Below, piece by piece: positions 6,739 through 10,424 of a stretch of 10,424 bases of DNA. The position numbers and the translations under genes are program-made. The stretch comes from Rhodanobacter sp. UBA5168 (lineage in GTDB: Bacteria > Pseudomonadota > Gammaproteobacteria > Xanthomonadales > Rhodanobacteraceae), in NCBI GenBank assembly GCA_002413455.1, contig DHXA01000002.1:1-10424 (forward strand), given 5' to 3'. The first letter of the stretch is position 1. Each line of letters begins with the position of its first letter. The notes under the pieces were generated by a model. The model had not been told where the DNA came from. It saw only the letters and a list, made by a program, of their open reading frames with translations, and searched no databases.

Positions 6739-9700
6739 TTCAGCTCCCTGAGCACTCGGAAACCGACGTCTCGCTGAGGTGAGCCGCCGTCGGCGCGATG
6801 CGTGTCGACACTGCAGTCGGACCAGTAGCTGCTGTAGCTGCCGCCGCGCGCCATCACGCTGCCGCCGTTGACCACCCACTCCCAGACATTTCCAGTCATG
6901 TTGACCAACCCCCACGGGTTGCGCGAACGGCCCCGTGCCGACACGGCCGCTCCGCCGCTTTCACCGCCACCTGCCGACGGTGGCACGCAGTTGCTGTCCT
7001 CGGCCTGCTTCCAGGCTCCACCGGCCTTTGCCGCGTGCACCCATTCTTCGTCGCCAGGCAGACGGTAGACATAGCCGCCACTGAGGTCGCTGAGCCAGCG
7101 CGCGTAGGCTCGGGCCTGATCCAGGCTGATGTTGCTGATCGGTGCGTTGCCCAGGTCCGGATCGTTCACCGTGATGGCGGCACACTTGCCGGTGGCCCTG
7201 CAGAACTGGTTGAACTCGGTGATGGAAATTTCGGCGCGCGACATGGCGTAGGCCTTGCCACCGCCGATCCCCGGCACCACGACCAGCAGCGGGCCGCGCG
7301 CACCGCCGATATTGTCGGAGCAGAACTTGCCCTTTCCGGCCAGTCCGGGCTTGCCGCAGGGGTCTGCCCCAGACGGCCCTGCAGGTGTGACGGGTGCACC
7401 GGCCGGCGTCGGTCCGGTTGCCACACCCGGCTTGCCGGCGACCGCGGGTGCCCTGCCGGGCACGGCCGGAGGCGGCGCTTCCTCGATGGGTCCGGCGGGT
7501 GTCGCAGGCAACGGGACTGGCAGACCTGCCGGTGTGGCACCGGTGGGCTTGAGTCGATCGAGCTGTTCGGCAAGTGACTTTGTGGACAGCTGGCCGCGGA
7601 TTCGCATATCCGATTCGAGCTTGCCCAGGGCGCTGGCGTCCGCTCGGCGTACGCCATCGAGCTGCTTCTTCAGTTGATCGTAATCGGCACCGGCAAGCGG
7701 TCGTTTGCCCGCCGCCATGATGGCGGCAACCAGGTCGTAGCGAGCCTTCGCGGAGCGCAAATCGGGATTGCTGCCCAAGCTCTTGAGGCCCTGTCCGAGA
7801 ACGTCAGCCGCCTTCTGGTAGCGCCCCTTCTGGAACGTGTCCTGTGCCTGGCCCAGATAAGCGTCAGCCAGCAGTTTCGGTCCTTCGGTCTTGAGGAACG
7901 GGTTATCGGGCTGCAGGGTCTGGATGCGCGCCAGCGACTGGCTGGCCTTGCCCACATCGCCGGCCGCCACTGCACTCTTCATCGATTCGATGCGCGATTT
8001 CACTTCGGCATCGGCGCTCTCTTGCGCAGCCTTCGCTTGCAGGTTCTGCTGGAGCGCATTGAGCTTGGCGTCTTCGGCGATCAGCTGTGCCGATTTCGGC
8101 ATGTACTTGAGGCCGAAGTCCACCGCCAGCTTCGCCTGCGGCAGCTGTTGCGGATTGGCAAACCGATCGGCCTCGTTGGCAATGGCGGTGCCCAGCGCGT
8201 TGACAACGCGCGCGGTCTCCGGCGACGTGTCGGCGCGCAACGTCTCCATCGCGGTGGCCACCGATTGCTGCCAGTCCGGGGTGAGCGCCGGCTTCTCGCC
8301 GAGCCGCGCCAGGCTGGTGCGGGCATCGGCGAGCGCCTGCGCCTGTTGCTGCAAGGTTCTCTGCTGGGCAACGGTGCGCGCATTGCCGACCTCGGTCAGC
8401 ACTTTCGCATAACCCGCCTCGGCGGGATCGATCTGCTGACCTGCCTTGCCGACACGCTCGGCTGCATCGAGATCGCCAGCGGCGATGCGATCGCGGGCCA
8501 GCTTGATCAGGCCGGCGTCGACACCGCCACGAAGTCCGGCGTAGTCCGGCGAATCGGCGCCGATCTGGGTGCGCGCATTGTTCAGCGCGCTCTGGACGTC
8601 CTGCAGCCAGACCACCGTGCCGAGCGGCCGCGCCAGCAGGTCGGTGACCCGGCTCTTGGCCAGCGCGTTTCGCTGCGCTTCGGTCGCCGCCTGTTGCGCC
8701 AGCTTGTTCTGCTGATCCAGCAGGGTTTGGCGCATCGTCGAGAGCGCCGAATCGCCCGGAAACAGATCGATGCCGAACCCGGCGATACCGATCGCGCTGG
8801 CCAGATCGCCAGCGGTCTGTTTCTCTGCCGCCTGCGCCGCCAATGCCTGTTTCAGGCGAGTGGCCTGCGCCGCCAGACGCGGATCGTCGGGCAGCAGCTT
8901 CACCGTATCGCGGTACGCCGCCGCCGCCTGGCCACGCCAGTCGTCGGCATTGCTCGCGTGGTCGAGCAAGCCGGTGAGTGTCTGCAGGCTCTGCTCGCGC
9001 TGCTGCAGCAGCTGCTTTGCTTGCTGCTCCTGCTGTTGCTGCGCGGCCAACGCCTTGCCCAGTTCGTCCAGCTGTGCACCGCGCTGCTTCAAATGGCTGG
9101 AGTCGGGGAACAGGCTGCTGGCGAGCTTGAGGTCCGCCATCGCCTCGTCCACATGTCCGGCATCGATCGCTTTGCCGATCGCTGCGTCGTACTTGAGTTC
9201 GAGCTCCGCATTCCTGAGCAAGGCGCTGCCGGGGTCGATCGCGCGGATGTGGGCCAATGTCGTGACGACGTTGTCTGGCTGGTTCTCGAAAATGGCATCG
9301 GCACTGATCTGTTGGCTCAGCTGGGTATCCAGCGAATTGAGCAGGTCGTTTCGCTGTTTTTCCACCGCGCTGCGCTTGATGTCCAATGCCGGCGAATACA
9401 GTTTCAGATCATCACGCAGCTTGAATACCCGTTGCGTCCCGGCGTAGTCGTAGCGATCCTTCGCCGGATCCCAGTAGGCATCGATGCGGCTAAGCAGGAA
9501 ATTCTGGATCAGGTCGTTCTGGTCGATGATGATCCGTTTGCGATCGTCGTCGCTGAGCGTGTTGAGGGCCTGCAGCGCCTGGTTCTCGTTGGTGTAGTGA
9601 TCCGGGCGCACCATGGTAAAACGACCGATCACCTCCGCCACCTGATGGCTGTGCCGGTAGCTGGTCCACGCCCATACGCCGCCGGCTAACACCAGCAGCG

Positions 9701-10424
9701 CCGGTACGCCGTAGATCAGGTAAGGCATCGCCCGCTCGCGCAAGCCCACCTCGCGCAACCCCTCGACCAGCTCGTTGGCGCTTTTCAGGCGCTGGGCGCC
9801 GGTGAACGCCACGCTCGCGCACAGCACCTTGTACTGTTGCTTGGTCAGTCCCTTCACCGGCGGCGGCTTGCGGCCTTCCTTCATCGCCACTTCGGCGCTG
9901 GCCTTGTCGTAGGGATGCTTGCCGGTCAGCAGCTCGAACGTGACACAACCCAGCGCATAGACATCATCGCCGGGCACCGGATCCTTGCCCTGGATCATCT
10001 CGAGACTGGCGTACGCCGGAGTCAACGCACCCAGCGTGCCGGCATCGAACACGGTCTGTTCACCGACCGCATCACCCATGTGCTTGCCGGCGCGCGCGAT
10101 GCCGAAATCGAAAACCTTCGGTATGCCTTCGCGCGTCACCATGACGTTCGCCGGCTTGAAGTCGGAGTGCACCACACCAGCCGCATGCGCCCGCGTGAGC
10201 GCGCGCGCCATGCCCTCGATCAGCGGCCGGGCCTCGGCCAGCGGAAGGCCGTTGTAGGCGCGTTCGCGGATCAGCTGCTTCAGGTCGGAACCGTCGACAT
10301 ACTCCATCGTCATGAAGACGATGGTGCGGTCCTTGTCGAAATCGTAGACACGCACGATGTTGTCGTGCCCCAGCTGCTGTGAGCGACGCGACTCGCGCTG
10401 CAGCGAAATCAGCGAATCGGGATG
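6735..10424 (-). CDS. Membrane Ser/Thr protein kinase with TPR-like repeats and C-terminal FGE/SUMF1-type domain; N-terminus beyond window
   Basis: 1229 residues are visible; the true start, the Gly-rich loop and the ATP-binding Lys lie past the right edge. Numbering from the first visible codon: alpha-C Glu11 (LQRE), catalytic loop HSDFKPAN (86-93, Asp88, Asn93), DFG (106-108), SLE in the APE place (140-142) and Asp153/154 of the F helix. HSD instead of HRD makes it a non-RD kinase. A single membrane helix follows (about 234-254). Next come about 700 helical residues with at least six degenerate TPR-like units of the form AxxxGxxxxA...LxPDxxxL, including a Gln-rich coiled coil (about 455-485). 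A Pro/Ala/Gly linker with repeated TPAG leads to an FGE-sulfatase fold (about 1044-1229) marked by YRLPGDEEW, NPWGLVNMTGNVWEWV, RGGSY and DVGFRV. Of the two SUMF1 catalytic Cys only the second is kept, so this domain is probably a sensor or binding module, in the periplasm. NCBI-style naming would be bifunctional kinase/FGE family protein. Confidence 0.94.
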   Translation of the reverse strand, partial: HPDSLISLQRESRRSQQLGHDNIVRVYDFDKDRTIVFMTMEYVDGSDLKQLIRERAYNGLPLAEARPLIEGMARALTRAHAAGVVHSDFKPANVMVTREGIPKVFDFGIARAGKHMGDAVGEQTVFDAGTLGALTPAYASLEMIQGKDPVPGDDVYALGCVTFELLTGKHPYDKASAEVAMKEGRKPPPVKGLTKQQYKVLCASVAFTGAQRLKSANELVEGLREVGLRERAMPYLIYGVPALLVLAGGVWAWTSYRHSHQVAEVIGRFTMVRPDHYTNENQALQALNTLSDDDRKRIIIDQNDLIQNFLLSRIDAYWDPAKDRYDYAGTQRVFKLRDDLKLYSPALDIKRSAVEKQRNDLLNSLDTQLSQQISADAIFENQPDNVVTTLAHIRAIDPGSALLRNAELELKYDAAIGKAIDAGHVDEAMADLKLASSLFPDSSHLKQRGAQLDELGKALAAQQQQEQQAKQLLQQREQSLQTLTGLLDHASNADDWRGQAAAAYRDTVKLLPDDPRLAAQATRLKQALAAQAAEKQTAGDLASAIGIAGFGIDLFPGDSALSTMRQTLLDQQNKLAQQAATEAQRNALAKSRVTDLLARPLGTVVWLQDVQSALNNARTQIGADSPDYAGLRGGVDAGLIKLARDRIAAGDLDAAERVGKAGQQIDPAEAGYAKVLTEVGNARTVAQQRTLQQQAQALADARTSLARLGEKPALTPDWQQSVATAMETLRADTSPETARVVNALGTAIANEADRFANPQQLPQAKLAVDFGLKYMPKSAQLIAEDAKLNALQQNLQAKAAQESADAEVKSRIESMKSAVAAGDVGKASQSLARIQTLQPDNPFLKTEGPKLLADAYLGQAQDTFQKGRYQKAADVLGQGLKSLGSNPDLRSAKARYDLVAAIMAAGKRPLAGADYDQLKKQLDGVRRADASALGKLESDMRIRGQLSTKSLAEQLDRLKPTGATPAGLPVPLPATPAGPIEEAPPPAVPGRAPAVAGKPGVATGPTPAGAPVTPAGPSGADPCGKPGLAGKGKFCSDNIGGARGPLLVVVPGIGGGKAYAMSRAEISITEFNQFCRATGKCAAITVNDPDLGNAPISNISLDQARAYARWLSDLSGGYVYRLPGDEEWVHAAKAGGAWKQAEDSNCVPPSAGGGESGGAAVSARGRSRNPWGLVNMTGNVWEWVVNGGSVMARGGSYSSYWSDCSVDTHRADGGSPQRDVGFRVLRELK
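6744..6749 (-). promoter_or_regulatory. Ribosome binding site of the SHOCT-like gene inside the kinase 3' end
   Basis: AGGGAG, 5 nt before the ATG at 6738, lies within the last codons of the kinase gene. Together with the ATGA overlap it decides the start and supports termination-reinitiation coupling. Confidence 0.6.

Noticed and set aside
6382..6915. Longer 177-codon version of the SHOCT-like protein
   Set aside because: The extra 59 codons lie inside the FGE-domain coding part of the kinase, and a good ribosome binding site precedes the ATG at 6738.
8990..9050. CTG/CAG-rich trinucleotide stretch
   Set aside because: It encodes the Gln/Leu-rich coiled coil of the kinase and is an interrupted codon bias effect, not a pure microsatellite.
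7674..9689. 671-codon plus-strand ORF, Leu/Arg/Gln-rich
   Set aside because: Antisense of the kinase's helical repeats. Its composition is what the reverse complement of Ala/Gln/Leu-rich coding gives; there is no domain or ribosome binding site support.
1..10424. tRNA, rRNA, CRISPR array, insertion sequence or att site
   Set aside because: I looked on both strands and saw no tRNA-like cloverleaf, no short spaced direct repeats of CRISPR type, no transposase and no terminal inverted repeats with target duplications.

Overview
The window is GC-rich bacterial DNA whose real genes all read on the minus strand. The long plus-strand ORFs are antisense shadows. The gene families (a two-partner secretion pair, and a membrane Ser/Thr kinase fused to a formylglycine-generating-enzyme fold) and the base composition suggest a Gram-negative proteobacterium. 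My best guess is a xanthomonad-type gammaproteobacterium (Dyella, Rhodanobacter, Luteibacter or a relative), but there is no rRNA or housekeeping gene to confirm this, and Burkholderiales is possible.

Layout in transcription order, right to left. (1) 10424-6735 is a very large transmembrane Ser/Thr kinase cut by the right edge, lacking only its extreme N-terminus. It has a cytoplasmic kinase domain, one membrane helix, about 700 residues of helical TPR-like extracytoplasmic repeats, a Pro-rich linker and a C-terminal FGE/SUMF1-type domain. (2) 6738-6382 is a 118-residue protein with a SHOCT-like N-terminus and a C-terminal membrane anchor. It overlaps the kinase by 4 bp and so is probably translationally coupled to it. 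(3) 6381-5923 is a 459-bp non-coding gap with several inverted repeats; it probably holds the end of the kinase transcript and the promoter and leader of the next operon. (4) 5922-4141 is tpsB, an Omp85-type outer-membrane transporter of the ShlB/FhaC family. (5) 4128-1 and beyond is tpsA, its secreted filamentous-hemagglutinin-type substrate. It has a long signal peptide, a TPS secretion domain and highly repetitive beta-helix sequence, and it runs off the left edge.

The TPS pair is a self-contained unit: TpsA is exported through Sec, captured in the periplasm by the POTRA domains of TpsB and threaded to the surface. The kinase and its small partner look like a separate envelope-sensing module. 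Its architecture, a non-RD kinase followed by a periplasmic FGE fold that lacks one of the two catalytic cysteines, resembles a single-chain version of the PpkA kinase plus TagR sensor known from type VI secretion control. No T6SS gene is visible here, so that link is a hypothesis. Whether the kinase influences the adjacent adhesin operon cannot be decided from sequence.
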